Source: Crocinitomicaceae bacterium (GTDB lineage: Bacteria; Bacteroidota; Bacteroidia; Flavobacteriales_D; Crocinitomicaceae). From it: 45,354 bases of DNA. Below are positions 17,123-26,459 of the stretch, in pieces (position 1 is the first letter of the stretch; each line of letters starts with the position of its first letter). A program made the position numbers and the translations under genes. Under the pieces are notes generated by a model that saw nothing but the letters and a program-made list of their open reading frames with translations, was not told the origin of the DNA and did not search any database. The stretch covers positions 2,772 through 48,125 of the forward strand of contig JANRBR010000040.1 of NCBI GenBank assembly GCA_030727405.1, in the 5' to 3' direction.

Positions 17123-17893
17123 TTATCCGCGAAGTTCTTGTCGCGTACGCTCGTAAAAAACCATTCCTGCTGCCACACCAACATTCAAAGAGGCAATTTC
17201 CCCTTTCATAGGGATCCTCGCCTTTATGTCAGCCATGTTTAATAAATCCGTGGTGATTCCACTTTCTTCTGAACCCATAATGACCGCAACAGATCCGCGA
17301 AGGTTTGTTTCGTATAAAGGCACATTGCCTTTTTCAGTACATGCGACGATGCGTACACCTGATTGTTGCAAATAGAAAAGGGAATTCTTTAAGTCATCCG
17401 TTTTGCAGATAGGAATGCGGTTTAATGCTCCCGCAGATGCTTTCATTGCGTCTGAAGTCGCTAAAGCAGAACCTTTTGATGGAATCAAAATTGCATGTGC
17501 TCCTTGACATTCAGCGGTTCGAGCAATCGCTCCAAAGTTTCGAACATCGGTGATTCGGTCCAAAACAACAATAAATGGTTTTTCGTCTTTTTCCAATAAG
17601 GCATCTACCAAAGGCTCAATTTCCTGGTAAGATATCGGTGGAATCATGGCGACAACCCCTTGGTGATTTCCTTCGGTTAAGGTATCTAATTTTTGAACGG
17701 GAACAAATTGTAAAAAGTAATTTTTTCCTTGAAGTGCTGATTTTAATTCTTCAAAAAGTTCTTTGTGTAAGCCTTTTTGAATTAAAATTTTATTCAATTC
17801 CTTGTCCGCATTCACGGCTTCAATCACCGCGCGAATTCCAAAAATAATATCTGTGCGTTCCTTGCGGTATTTTCTCTCTGTACGTTGTTCCAT
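17123..17893 (-). CDS. rlmB: 23S rRNA (guanosine-2'-O)-methyltransferase RlmB-like
   Basis: A SpoU/TrmH-class 2'-O-methyltransferase of 256 residues. The N-terminal substrate-binding domain (about 15-85) opens with IFGIRAVIEA. The catalytic SPOUT domain shows motif 1 NFGAIART (119-126), motif 2 GSEESGI (207-213) and motif 3 IPMKGEIASLNV (227-238), which form the knotted S-adenosylmethionine site. RlmB methylates G2251 in E. coli 23S rRNA; the same target is assumed here. The ATG shares one base with the stop of the upstream OsmC-like gene (TAATG), so translation is coupled. Confidence 0.92.
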   Translation of the reverse strand: MEQRTERKYRKERTDIIFGIRAVIEAVNADKELNKILIQKGLHKELFEELKSALQGKNYFLQFVPVQKLDTLTEGNHQGVVAMIPPISYQEIEPLVDALLEKDEKPFIVVLDRITDVRNFGAIARTAECQGAHAILIPSKGSALATSDAMKASAGALNRIPICKTDDLKNSLFYLQQSGVRIVACTEKGNVPLYETNLRGSVAVIMGSEESGITTDLLNMADIKARIPMKGEIASLNVGVAAGMVFYERTRQELRG

Positions 17894-18294
17894 TAGATGT
17901 AATTAAACTCGAGCTCAACATTGCCCTCGAGTGTTTTAGCAACCGGACAAGCACGTCCAGCCATGATTACTTTTTTGCGGGTGTGATCGTCCCATTGATT
18001 TCCGGATAAATCCATATGAACGACAATGCGTTCAATTCTTCTTGGTCCACTTGCCATGTGTTTTTCAATGCTAGCTTCACATGATTCAAAGGATATTCCA
18101 TGTTCTGCACAGTAAATCCCCATAATGGTCATCATGCAAGATGCCAATGAGGTAGCGACCAGGTCCGTGGGAGAAAATGCTTCGCCTTTACCATGATTGT
18201 CCACTGGAGCATCTGTTAGGATTTTCGTTCCTGATGCAAGGTGTTCACAGGAAGTGCGTAGATTACCTAAATACGTAATGCGTGCTATTGCCAT
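17893..18294 (-). CDS. OsmC/Ohr family peroxiredoxin-like protein
   Basis: A 133-residue protein of the OsmC family. The two redox Cys are present: C53 in LASCMMT and C116 in RACPVAK. OsmC and Ohr proteins reduce organic hydroperoxides using a thiol or dihydrolipoamide donor. The sequence is closer to the general OsmC branch than to Ohr, and substrate is not shown. It precedes rlmB with a one-base overlap. A -7 box ends 4 bases before the ATG, so its mRNA should be leaderless. Confidence 0.9.
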   Translation of the reverse strand: MAIARITYLGNLRTSCEHLASGTKILTDAPVDNHGKGEAFSPTDLVATSLASCMMTIMGIYCAEHGISFESCEASIEKHMASGPRRIERIVVHMDLSGNQWDDHTRKKVIMAGRACPVAKTLEGNVELEFNYI

Positions 18295-18298
18295 GTGG

Positions 18299-18306
18299 CA
18301 AAGGTA
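18299..18306 (-). promoter_or_regulatory. -7 box giving a leaderless osmC-like mRNA
   Basis: The minus strand reads TACCTTTG, then CCAC, then ATG. With the start point 5 bases past the G, +1 is the A of the ATG at 18294. No clear -33 TTG is seen. Confidence 0.6.
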
Positions 18307-18357
18307 CAGATATTATTAGAAACGAATTGCCTGCTGATGTAGACTTAAATCTTCTTT

Positions 18358-21183
18358 CTAATGTTTGACTTCCACAAATCCGTGTTTCACGATCGGTTCT
18401 TCTCCTTCAAATTTTGCATCAATTCGGTAAAAATAAGTTCCTTCCGAAACAACATCTCCTCCTTTGGTTTTTCCATCCCAATAACTTGCTGGATCACTGT
18501 ATTCATAGATCACGTTGCCCCAACGGTTTAAGATGGTGCATTGGAACGATTCCAATCCGGAATATTGGACGAAAAACTTGTTGTTTCCAACTGTTGAGGA
18601 AAGTGAAATGATGTTTGGTGCAATAATGTCACAAGGTTTGAAACCAATCGTAGATGTGTCTGAAACAGAATAACACTCATTGGATAAGGTGTAAATGTAA
18701 TTTCCAGGTTGCGTCACAATCAATGGAGTTGTTGCATTTGGAATGTTCCAAAGCCCATATTGATTAGGAACATAATTTGCTTGCAAAGTCCATACATTAT
18801 TCATCGTGCTGTCTTTAGCTGAATTCACTTTTAATGGATCCAAAGAAAACGTAGTACCATTGCAAATATTGGTATCTAATACCTGTGTGTATAAGTAAGG
18901 TGGGAATTCAATTTGTGCTGTCAAAGTTTGATTGCACGCGATGTCTGTGTAACTAATCGTATAAATCCCTGCATAATCGGTGGTGATTTGCGGGTTGTCA
19001 GATGCGGCATTCGAAAAATGCAAACACGTATCTACTGCTGTCCAATTTCCCCCAAGGGAAGAGTTTGTTCCTGTTATGTAATAGTTGTAGTTACAAGCCA
19101 AGGTATCCACGTCGATGCTTGGTAAAGTATACAATTGAATGGTTGTAGATGCGGTGTGGTTACAAACGTTATCCGTGTAGGTTAATTGGTAAGTCCCTGA
19201 AGTTGTTGCCGTAATGCTTGGATTGGCACTCGTGTTAGATGGTAAGAAATTTAATGTCCCACCACTTGGTGTTGTATAGGTCCAAGTCCCTCCAGCAAGA
19301 TCCGTTACTGTACCACTCACATTATAGGTCAGATTACATTGGTTGACATTCGAGAATACGGAAGGATTGACAGGTAAAACAAGTTCTGCAGAATAGGATT
19401 GATTACACGTGTTGTCTGTGAAAGTAATGGTATAGGTTCCTGGTGAATTAACCGAAATAAGTGGGTTTAAATTCGCTGAGTCATCGAAAACGACTTGATT
19501 CGAACTCGCTGTCCATGTTCCTCCGGAGGATTCTGTATTTGCTACTTGAAGTGTTGGTGAACAAAGCAGGGTGTCACCTAATATAGAAGCTGCGGCAGAA
19601 CCAAAAATAGAGAAGGTTGTATCCGTTGTACACATTCCTGCTGAGTCAACAAGGGTAACGGTATACGTTCCCAGTGCTAAATCTACCGTAAATGAACTAT
19701 CCAATGCAGGATTCGTTAAACCCCAAGTGATGGAAGAGTAATAAGGTTCGTTGGGAACCGATAGCGTTGTAGACGTGTCTGGCGGACAGTATGTTAAAAC
19801 GCCTTGAAGATTCACTGGAACAGGATTCATCACAATGATGGTGTCGCTGACGTACTTGTAGCATCCATTTTTGCTTACTGTTACGCCATAAATTTGTGTA
19901 GACGATACCGCGCTAGTTTGGGTCGTTGTAAAATCATCCCAAAGGTAAGTGTCGTAAGGACCATTCGAAACACTCAAATCCACGTTTCCACACATTCCAG
20001 TACCCAGTAAAGCTGCCGAGTCAAGGTTGTTCACAATGGTATCAATGACAATCACAAAGGTCAAAGAAGTGACTCCCGGAGTAGGGATGGCATCATCCGT
20101 TGCAGTAACAGTGACTGAGTAGGTTCCGATTGCTGCTAATGTTCCGATGGCCTCCAAAACGATGGAACCTGTATTTCCAGAAATATTGGCCACTTGAGAT
20201 AATGTTGATAATCCACCATTGGTATAGGTGATGGATGTAGTCTGATTCACTTCTGGAGAAAGGAAATTAATGGCAAATTGTGCTGTATCTCCAGCTGCAC
20301 AAATCTTAAAGGTATCGCATGAAGCAATTCCCTCTGGAATGGGAGGAACGTTTCCACTGTTTGATACATCGAATGCAAAACTCTTGTAATCCAGCCAACT
20401 AATTCCATCCGGATTTCCCAACGCGCCATCAAAATCTACACCTGGGTGATCAAAACGAGAAATCAAGAAGTAAGCTAATCCATCGCCTTTGTTTGCTCCG
20501 CATGTCGCAGGGATTCCATAAAATCCGTTTACACCTTGTGAAGCACTTCCGGTAGTCCATTGCATGTCTTGGTAGCAAAATGCCACGTTTCCTTGATCGA
20601 TGACAGGATCAGAGCCATTTGTAATGATCAACTGAAAAGTATTTAATTTATCTCCTTGCATGGAAAAATAACCAACATCTTCCCAGTTAATGTAAACGGC
20701 CGTCGGCGTGATTTTATACACCACTTGTCCATTCCCGTTTCTGGTATCTACATCTGCCCAAAAGGGTGCTACAATACCATTTCCTGTCGAAGGAAAGGCA
20801 GTGGCACTAAAGGTAGAAAGAGGACCATTGAAGGTGATGTTTCCATTGTTGTTGATGTATATGGAATTAAAGGTTTGTCCGTATAAGTTGAAATCAAATG
20901 GAATTGGAATCAATCCGGTAGAACCATCGTCGTTCGGTAGCATGGCAAGAATATAGGTAGAATCCGGTTCGATGTAACAATCACAAGCATTCGCTTTTGA
21001 GTTGGTATTTGGTTTTACCGTTGGTTTTCCTTTAACGTTTCCAATGTTCGTATTTGGTTGAACTGATACAGTACCTAATTGTCCAGATGCTTTTAGTTTC
21101 TGGTATAGGGGTGAATCCGTAATTACTTGAGAAAAAAGCGATGAAAATGTGAAAAAACTGAGTGCAAATAATATATTTTTCAT
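18358..21183 (-). CDS. NIDO-domain surface protein with T9SS type B sorting domain
   Basis: A 941-residue secreted protein. A signal peptide spans about 1-19 (SSLFSQ). After a low-complexity Asn/Lys/Thr stretch (about 40-65), residues about 90-275 resemble a nidogen-type (NIDO) domain: IPFDFNLYGQ, YINNNGNITF and IVAPFWADVD are typical. Several Ig- or cadherin-like units follow, then three tandem repeats of about 75 residues, each with a GG-W-T core and ending in YTDN-x-CN. The last 90 residues hold ILNRWGNVIYEY and YWDGKTKGGDVV, the type B T9SS sorting domain. It is expected on the surface or in the medium; adhesion is a likely but unproven role. It stands alone on the minus strand. Confidence 0.87.
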   Translation of the reverse strand: MKNILFALSFFTFSSLFSQVITDSPLYQKLKASGQLGTVSVQPNTNIGNVKGKPTVKPNTNSKANACDCYIEPDSTYILAMLPNDDGSTGLIPIPFDFNLYGQTFNSIYINNNGNITFNGPLSTFSATAFPSTGNGIVAPFWADVDTRNGNGQVVYKITPTAVYINWEDVGYFSMQGDKLNTFQLIITNGSDPVIDQGNVAFCYQDMQWTTGSASQGVNGFYGIPATCGANKGDGLAYFLISRFDHPGVDFDGALGNPDGISWLDYKSFAFDVSNSGNVPPIPEGIASCDTFKICAAGDTAQFAINFLSPEVNQTTSITYTNGGLSTLSQVANISGNTGSIVLEAIGTLAAIGTYSVTVTATDDAIPTPGVTSLTFVIVIDTIVNNLDSAALLGTGMCGNVDLSVSNGPYDTYLWDDFTTTQTSAVSSTQIYGVTVSKNGCYKYVSDTIIVMNPVPVNLQGVLTYCPPDTSTTLSVPNEPYYSSITWGLTNPALDSSFTVDLALGTYTVTLVDSAGMCTTDTTFSIFGSAAASILGDTLLCSPTLQVANTESSGGTWTASSNQVVFDDSANLNPLISVNSPGTYTITFTDNTCNQSYSAELVLPVNPSVFSNVNQCNLTYNVSGTVTDLAGGTWTYTTPSGGTLNFLPSNTSANPSITATTSGTYQLTYTDNVCNHTASTTIQLYTLPSIDVDTLACNYNYYITGTNSSLGGNWTAVDTCLHFSNAASDNPQITTDYAGIYTISYTDIACNQTLTAQIEFPPYLYTQVLDTNICNGTTFSLDPLKVNSAKDSTMNNVWTLQANYVPNQYGLWNIPNATTPLIVTQPGNYIYTLSNECYSVSDTSTIGFKPCDIIAPNIISLSSTVGNNKFFVQYSGLESFQCTILNRWGNVIYEYSDPASYWDGKTKGGDVVSEGTYFYRIDAKFEGEEPIVKHGFVEVKH

Positions 21184-21356
21184 AATGGTGTTGTTCCTAA
21201 TTTAAGCCCTTGAAAGACTAAAAATCCTTCAAAAAGTTGCATGCGTGACGAAATATTTTCCGAGCTAATTTACAGAAATTCACTTGAAATATCGAAATCA
21301 TTCGATTTTAGTAGAAATATTGTACTTTTAAAGCTTCAAAATTAGCACCGAAATCC

Positions 21357-24300
21357 ATGAGAAAAATCACCTTTATTTTTAGCTTAATCAGCGTCTTTGG
21401 CTTGAACGCTCAGAAAAAAAATACGCCAGAAATTGTCAAGCCTCCCTACGATGCAGGTACGGTTGGTGCGTTGTCCTTTCGTATGGTTGGACCTGCCCTA
21501 ACTTCTGGAAGAATTGTAGACCTTGCTGTTCATCCAACGAATAAAGATCTTTGGTACATTGCTGCAGCTTGTGGTGGAGTTTGGACAAGCAATAACCATG
21601 GCATTACCTTTTCGCCCATATTCGATGGATACGGATCGTACTCAATTGCTTGCGTGGAATTGGCTCCTTCAAATCCAAACACAGTTTGGGTGGGAACAGG
21701 CGAAAACAACAACCAACGTTCCGCAGCATACGGTGATGGGGTCTATAAATCACTCGATGGTGGAAAATCATTTACCAACATGGGCTTGAAAACGTCCGAA
21801 CACATTGGGAACATCATCATTCACCCTAGCGATGAGAACATTGTATGGGTTGCGGCATATGGACCACTTTGGAGCAGCGGAGGAGAACGTGGTGTTTACA
21901 AAACAACAGACGGAGGAAAAACATGGACAAGAACTTTGTTTGTTTCCGATAATACGGGAATTTCAGAAATTGCCATTGATCCAACAAATCCCAATATTCT
22001 TTATGCTGCCGCGCATCAACGCAGACGCCATGAATGGACCTACGTCGGAGGTGGACCAGAGTCCAGTTTGTACAAATCAACGGATGGCGGTGTAACATGG
22101 AATCCAATCAATGCTGGATTACCGAAAGGAGATATGGGACGCATCGGAATCGCAGTTTCTCCTGTTGATCCAAATTATGTTTATGCAATCGTTGAGGCAA
22201 GGTATAGGAAAGCGGGAGTTTATCGCTCAACAAACAAAGGTGAAAGCTTCAATAAACAAGGTGATTTCAATACAAGTGGAAATTACTACCAAGAAATCAT
22301 GTGTGATCCAAATAATAAAAACAAAGTTTTTGCCATGGATACTTATCTGCATCATTCAGAAGATGGTGGGAAGACATTTAAAGGGACAGGCGAAACAAAT
22401 AAACACGTCGACAATCATGCGATTTGGATTGATCCTAACAATACAGATCACTGGTTGGTAGGGTGTGACGGTGGATTATATGAGACCTACACACATGCGA
22501 AAGAATGGAAATACTATGCAAATTTACCCATCATTCAATTCTATAAAGTAGCAACAGACAATGCGGCGCCATTCTACAATATTTATGGTGGAACTCAAGA
22601 CAATAATTCCATGGGTGGACCTGCCTCCACCAATAATGCAGCAGGGATATTGAATTCGGATTGGTTCATAACCAATGGAGGAGATGGTTTTGAATCGGCA
22701 ACTGACTGGTCAAATCCAAACATCACTTATGCGCAAGCGCAATATGGTTGGCTTGTTCGCTACGATCGTGCTTCGGGTGAGAAAGTTCCAATTCAACCAA
22801 TGCCAGGTAAAGGAGAAACTGCTTACCGATGGAATTGGGATTCTCCCTTGATTGTTTCCGCTCATGATGCATCGACCTTGTATTTTGCCGCAAATAAATT
22901 GTTTAAGTCGAGCAACAAAGGCGATGACTGGCAAACCATTTCACCTGATTTAACTCAGCAAATTGACCGCAATGAGTTGGAAGTCATGGATCAAGTCTGG
23001 ACCATTGACGCAGTGATGAAAAATGCGTCCACAACGGTATACGGAAACATCGTTGCCTTGGATGAGTCCCCGGTGAAAAAAGGATTGTTGTACGTTGGTA
23101 CCGATGATGGATTGATTCAAGTATCTGAAAACGATGGTCAAAACTGGACGAAATACGGCGTATTCCCAGGAGTTCCAGTTTATTCACGTGTCAATATGTT
23201 AACCGCAAGTTTGCACGATGAAAACGCTGTTTATGCGGTGTTTAATCCTCAAAGGTCCGGTGATTTTAAACCTTATGTACTGAAGTCTATGGACAAAGGA
23301 AAAACGTGGACCAATATCACTAATAATTTACCCGTTCGAGGAAATACGTATTGTTTGAAACAAGACCATGTCGATCCAAATCTTTTGTTTGTGGGAACTG
23401 AATTCGGTGCCTTCTTCACAACGGATGGTGGTTTAAACTGGACTAAATTGGCTGGCTTGCCAACAGTTGCCGTGTATGACCTAGACATTCAAAAAAGAGA
23501 AAACGATTTAGTTGCTGCCACTTTTGGTCGTGGGTTCTATGTGCTTGATAACTATACGCCACTTCGTTCTTTGTCGAAAGCAAACATGGATAAAAAAGCA
23601 CATTTATTCCCAGTAAAGGATGCACTTTCGTACGTTCCAGCTGATCCACTTGGTTTAGATGGGACAGGATTTCAAGGCCATAACATGTGGGCATCAGAAA
23701 ATCCATCCTTTGGAGCGGTATTTACCTTGTCTTTGAAAGATGAATACAAAACCTTAAAAAGCTTGCGCCAAGAAAAAGAAAAAGCACTCGAAAAAGACAA
23801 GAAAAATGTGACGTATCCAACTTTTGATGAATTACGAAAAGAGGAGTTAGATGAAGAAGCCAAAATCATTTGGATCATTTCAGATGCATCTGGTAAGGAA
23901 GTGCGTCGCATGTCCACAGATCCTGCAAAAGGAATCAGCAGAACTGTTTGGAACCTTAGATCCAATTCGACCAATCCAATAGGGTCTGGTGGAAATGGAT
24001 TTTTAGTGGCTCCAGGAACCTATTACGTGAGTATTTCCCTCATTAAAAATGGCACCGTGGAGGAATTGGTTTCGAAAACTGCTTTTGAAGTGAAGGCACT
24101 GAACAATCAAACATTAGTGGCGAAAAACCCGCAAGAATTAGCTTCCTTCAGAGCAGAAGTTGCGGAGTTGAACCGTAAAGTGGCTGGTGCAGGTCGCCTC
24201 ATGGAAGAGACGAACGATGAAATCAAATTAATGGAAAAAGCAATCATCAACTATCCGAATACAGACATCACCTTATTGAAGGAAATCAAGGAATTAAAAA

Positions 24301-24596
24301 CGATCATGTACGATTGCCATATTTTAATGGACGGCGATGGGATTCGTGCCAGACATGAGTTTGAAGTTGCTCCGAGCATTCAATCAAGACTTGGCATGGT
24401 GGAATACCAATTGTACGACAATACTGCTGGAGTGAGCAATACCCATAAAGCAAACAAGGCGATTGTCGATGCTGAATATGCAGAACTTCGCGTGAAATTG
24501 GATGAGGTCATCAAACGTGTTCAAGTGCTTCAAACGAAGTTGGATGCAGCAGCGATTCCTTATACAAAATCAAAAGAAAATTGGAAAGAGGATTAA
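21357..24596 (+). CDS. secreted BNR-repeat / sortilin-like beta-propeller protein
   Basis: A 1079-residue protein with a signal peptide (about 1-18, FGLNA). BNR/Asp-box motifs recur along residues about 125-700: SLDGGKSF, TTDGGKTW, STDGGVTW, SEDGGKTF, SENDGQNW and TTDGGLNW. They mark one or two beta-propellers of the kind called 'VPS10/sortilin-like' or 'glycosyl hydrolase' in Bacteroidota. Catalytic sialidase residues are not evident, so enzyme activity should not be assumed. A small beta domain (about 800-915) and an alpha-helical, coiled-coil-like tail (about 925-1079) follow. No T9SS domain is present, so it may stay periplasmic. A bidirectional terminator separates it from fabI. Confidence 0.85.
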   Translation: MRKITFIFSLISVFGLNAQKKNTPEIVKPPYDAGTVGALSFRMVGPALTSGRIVDLAVHPTNKDLWYIAAACGGVWTSNNHGITFSPIFDGYGSYSIACVELAPSNPNTVWVGTGENNNQRSAAYGDGVYKSLDGGKSFTNMGLKTSEHIGNIIIHPSDENIVWVAAYGPLWSSGGERGVYKTTDGGKTWTRTLFVSDNTGISEIAIDPTNPNILYAAAHQRRRHEWTYVGGGPESSLYKSTDGGVTWNPINAGLPKGDMGRIGIAVSPVDPNYVYAIVEARYRKAGVYRSTNKGESFNKQGDFNTSGNYYQEIMCDPNNKNKVFAMDTYLHHSEDGGKTFKGTGETNKHVDNHAIWIDPNNTDHWLVGCDGGLYETYTHAKEWKYYANLPIIQFYKVATDNAAPFYNIYGGTQDNNSMGGPASTNNAAGILNSDWFITNGGDGFESATDWSNPNITYAQAQYGWLVRYDRASGEKVPIQPMPGKGETAYRWNWDSPLIVSAHDASTLYFAANKLFKSSNKGDDWQTISPDLTQQIDRNELEVMDQVWTIDAVMKNASTTVYGNIVALDESPVKKGLLYVGTDDGLIQVSENDGQNWTKYGVFPGVPVYSRVNMLTASLHDENAVYAVFNPQRSGDFKPYVLKSMDKGKTWTNITNNLPVRGNTYCLKQDHVDPNLLFVGTEFGAFFTTDGGLNWTKLAGLPTVAVYDLDIQKRENDLVAATFGRGFYVLDNYTPLRSLSKANMDKKAHLFPVKDALSYVPADPLGLDGTGFQGHNMWASENPSFGAVFTLSLKDEYKTLKSLRQEKEKALEKDKKNVTYPTFDELRKEELDEEAKIIWIISDASGKEVRRMSTDPAKGISRTVWNLRSNSTNPIGSGGNGFLVAPGTYYVSISLIKNGTVEELVSKTAFEVKALNNQTLVAKNPQELASFRAEVAELNRKVAGAGRLMEETNDEIKLMEKAIINYPNTDITLLKEIKELKTIMYDCHILMDGDGIRARHEFEVAPSIQSRLGMVEYQLYDNTAGVSNTHKANKAIVDAEYAELRVKLDEVIKRVQVLQTKLDAAAIPYTKSKENWKED

Positions 24597-24617
24597 TCCT
24601 CTGAAAGTTAAACGCAT

Positions 24618-24654
24618 AAAAAAGCCCCTGACGATTCTGTCAGGGGCTTTTTTT
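24618..24654. terminator. bidirectional terminator, copy 1 of a shared hairpin
   Basis: AAAGCCCCTGAC (24621-24632) pairs with GTCAGGGGCTTT (24639-24650) around GATTCT, followed by a T-run. It serves the BNR gene and the convergent fabI gene. The same core stem and the identical loop recur at 29301-29326. Confidence 0.93.
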
Positions 24655-24668
24655 ATGTGGAAGTTGGC

Positions 24669-25481
24669 TTATTCGCCAAATCGTTCAATTACTTGTTGCG
24701 TAACGCCAGTGTTGGAGAATCCTCCGTCATGGAATAGGTTCTGCATCGTTACATACTTCGTTAAATCCGAGAACATCGTGATGCAATAATCAGCACATGC
24801 AATAGCGGAAGCATTTCCTAATGGAGACATTTGTTCCGAGAAATTGATGAATTCCTTGAATCCTTTGATCCCTTGTCCTGCCGTTGTTACCGTTGGTGAT
24901 TGTGAAATGGTATTCACACGCACTTTCTTCGCGATTCCGTAATGGTATCCAAACGAACGTGCGATGGATTCAAGCAAGGATTTAGCATCAGCCATATCGT
25001 TGTAATCAGGGAAAATACGTTGCGCAGCAATGTAGGATAATGCAATGACAGAACCCCATTCATTCATGGCGTCTTGTTTGTACAAAGTTGCTAACGTTTT
25101 ATGCAAGGACATCGCTGAAACATCCATGGTTTGATTGTAGTAATTGTAATCGTTTTCCGTGTAATGTTTTCCTTTACGCACGTTTGGTGACATTCCAATG
25201 GAATGTAAAACGAAGTCAATTTTACCACCAAGAATTTCTTGAGCTTGTGTGACCAAGTTGGTTAAATCTTCGATGCTTGTTGCATCCGCTGGAATGACTT
25301 GACTCCCTGTTTCTGCTGCTAGTGTGTTTATTTCACCCATGCGCATTGCAATAGGAGCATTGGTCAAGACAAATGTTGCGCCTTCTTCGTGTGCTCTTTG
25401 AGCAACTTTCCAAGCGATTGATTGGTCGTTTAATGCACCAAAAATAATTCCTCTTTTTCCTTTCAGTAAGTTATTTGCCAT
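24669..25481 (-). CDS. fabI: enoyl-[acyl-carrier-protein] reductase (NADH), FabI
   Basis: FabI reduces trans-2-enoyl-ACP in the last step of each fatty-acid elongation cycle. The 270-residue sequence is a short-chain dehydrogenase. The nucleotide loop starts IIFGALNDQSIAW (12-24), the FabI variant of the Rossmann glycine motif. The catalytic pair is Y160 and K167 (Y-x6-K, in YNDMADAK), and a second Tyr lies ten residues before it (Y150), as in FabI proteins. HSIGMSP at 93-99 matches the FabI 'HSIaFAp' segment. It follows the SRPBCC gene on the same strand but has its own -7 box. Confidence 0.94.
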   Translation of the reverse strand: MANNLLKGKRGIIFGALNDQSIAWKVAQRAHEEGATFVLTNAPIAMRMGEINTLAAETGSQVIPADATSIEDLTNLVTQAQEILGGKIDFVLHSIGMSPNVRKGKHYTENDYNYYNQTMDVSAMSLHKTLATLYKQDAMNEWGSVIALSYIAAQRIFPDYNDMADAKSLLESIARSFGYHYGIAKKVRVNTISQSPTVTTAGQGIKGFKEFINFSEQMSPLGNASAIACADYCITMFSDLTKYVTMQNLFHDGGFSNTGVTQQVIERFGE

Positions 25482-25498
25482 GTAGTTTCAATTTTAAA

Positions 25499-25506
25499 CA
25501 AAAGTA
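25499..25506 (-). promoter_or_regulatory. -7 promoter box of fabI
   Basis: The minus strand reads TACTTTTG, matching TAnnTTTG. The predicted leader to the fabI ATG is about 13 bases. No good -33 element is seen; that region is occupied by the end of the SRPBCC gene. Confidence 0.5.
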
Positions 25507-25513
25507 ATCAATC

Positions 25514-26053
25514 TTATTTTTCTAACACCGATTTTAATTTTTTCAATCCGCCTTCTAAGTCTTTTCCAATCATATCATCAAAATTCAATAGGTAGGATAA
25601 GCCATTCCATGGATAAGGTGAATTTCCTTTGAATCCCCAGATTACACGTGTTTTTTGCTCATTGATGCTGCTGGTTTCAAAAAAGGCATCGTCTTCATTC
25701 TCAAAGGGCACTTTGAATTTTAGGTGCATGTCCACCCGTTCTCCAGGTGTCAATTTGACAATTTCCATCGATCCGGTTCCAACATTTTCATCTTTGCTTT
25801 CCCAGGATGAGACAAATCCAATGGTTCCATCGGTCCCTTCGTAGGATTTCTTCATTTTTGGATCTTTTCTTGCCCAAACACTGAATTGATCTTGGTTTTT
25901 TAAACATTTCAAATAGTTATATACACTGTCCTTCGGTAAAGAAACTTCGATGCTGCGTTCAACTTTGAATTGCGTTGGAGCAAAAAGCCCAACGAGTAAA
26001 AATAGTCCAAAAAGTACTAAAATCAGCAAGAAAAATCGTTTAATCCACTTCAT
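25514..26053 (-). CDS. SRPBCC (START/polyketide-cyclase-like) protein with N-terminal membrane anchor
   Basis: A 179-residue protein. The chosen ATG at 26053 gives MKWIKRFFLLILVLFGLFLL, a classic single membrane helix; the frame stays open 20 codons further up, but that part has no protein-like features. The rest is an SRPBCC helix-grip fold: VERSIEVSLPKDSVYNYL opens it, and LEGGLKKLKSVL is the C-terminal helix. Such proteins often occur in Bacteroidota as 'polyketide cyclase' annotations; ligand and role are unknown. It lies 122 bases after the DUF3817 gene and 32 bases before fabI, all on the minus strand. Confidence 0.8.
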   Translation of the reverse strand: MKWIKRFFLLILVLFGLFLLVGLFAPTQFKVERSIEVSLPKDSVYNYLKCLKNQDQFSVWARKDPKMKKSYEGTDGTIGFVSSWESKDENVGTGSMEIVKLTPGERVDMHLKFKVPFENEDDAFFETSSINEQKTRVIWGFKGNSPYPWNGLSYLLNFDDMIGKDLEGGLKKLKSVLEK

Positions 26054-26175
26054 AATTCGTTCATTTTTAAGTAGGTTACGGTAAAAAAACGAAAAGGTTG
26101 TCAGCTTGACCATCTGTCATCGTTTTCCTCCTCTTTAAATTAAAACATCCATTTTGCAATTGGCTGCAACTGGTT

Positions 26176-26457
26176 TTACTCGTTTCTTAGGTATTTTCGT
26201 TCTGCCCAAAATGTCCCGAAGGGAATAAAGGAAGCAATGAAAAGGACCAAGGACTTTCCAAATGAAAATTGTTTGGTAAAGAAAAACAGCGCCAGGTAAA
26301 CACAATAGGCAATGAAAAGCACTCCATGAATCCATCCAACGATTTTATTCGGCCAATTGAGTTCAAACTGGTATTTTAATACCATCGTAATTAATAAGCC
26401 AATCCATGAGAATCCTTCAGCAATGGCTATTTTTTGAAATTGTTGCAAACGTGTCAT
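26176..26457 (-). CDS. DUF3817 small membrane protein
   Basis: A 93-residue integral membrane protein with three hydrophobic helices. The pattern AEGFSWIGLLITMVLKY, then GWIHGVLFIAYCVY, then PFGTFWAERKYL matches the DUF3817 family (YdzA-like); function unknown. It starts 2 bases after the uvrB stop, so it is probably cotranslated with uvrB. That link looks positional rather than functional. Confidence 0.88.
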   Translation of the reverse strand: MTRLQQFQKIAIAEGFSWIGLLITMVLKYQFELNWPNKIVGWIHGVLFIAYCVYLALFFFTKQFSFGKSLVLFIASFIPFGTFWAERKYLRNE

Positions 26458-26459
26458 GT

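Noticed and set aside
21357-24596. Active sialidase or glycosyl hydrolase
   Set aside because: BNR motifs alone mark the propeller fold. I could not identify the catalytic Arg triad, Tyr and Glu, so no activity is claimed.
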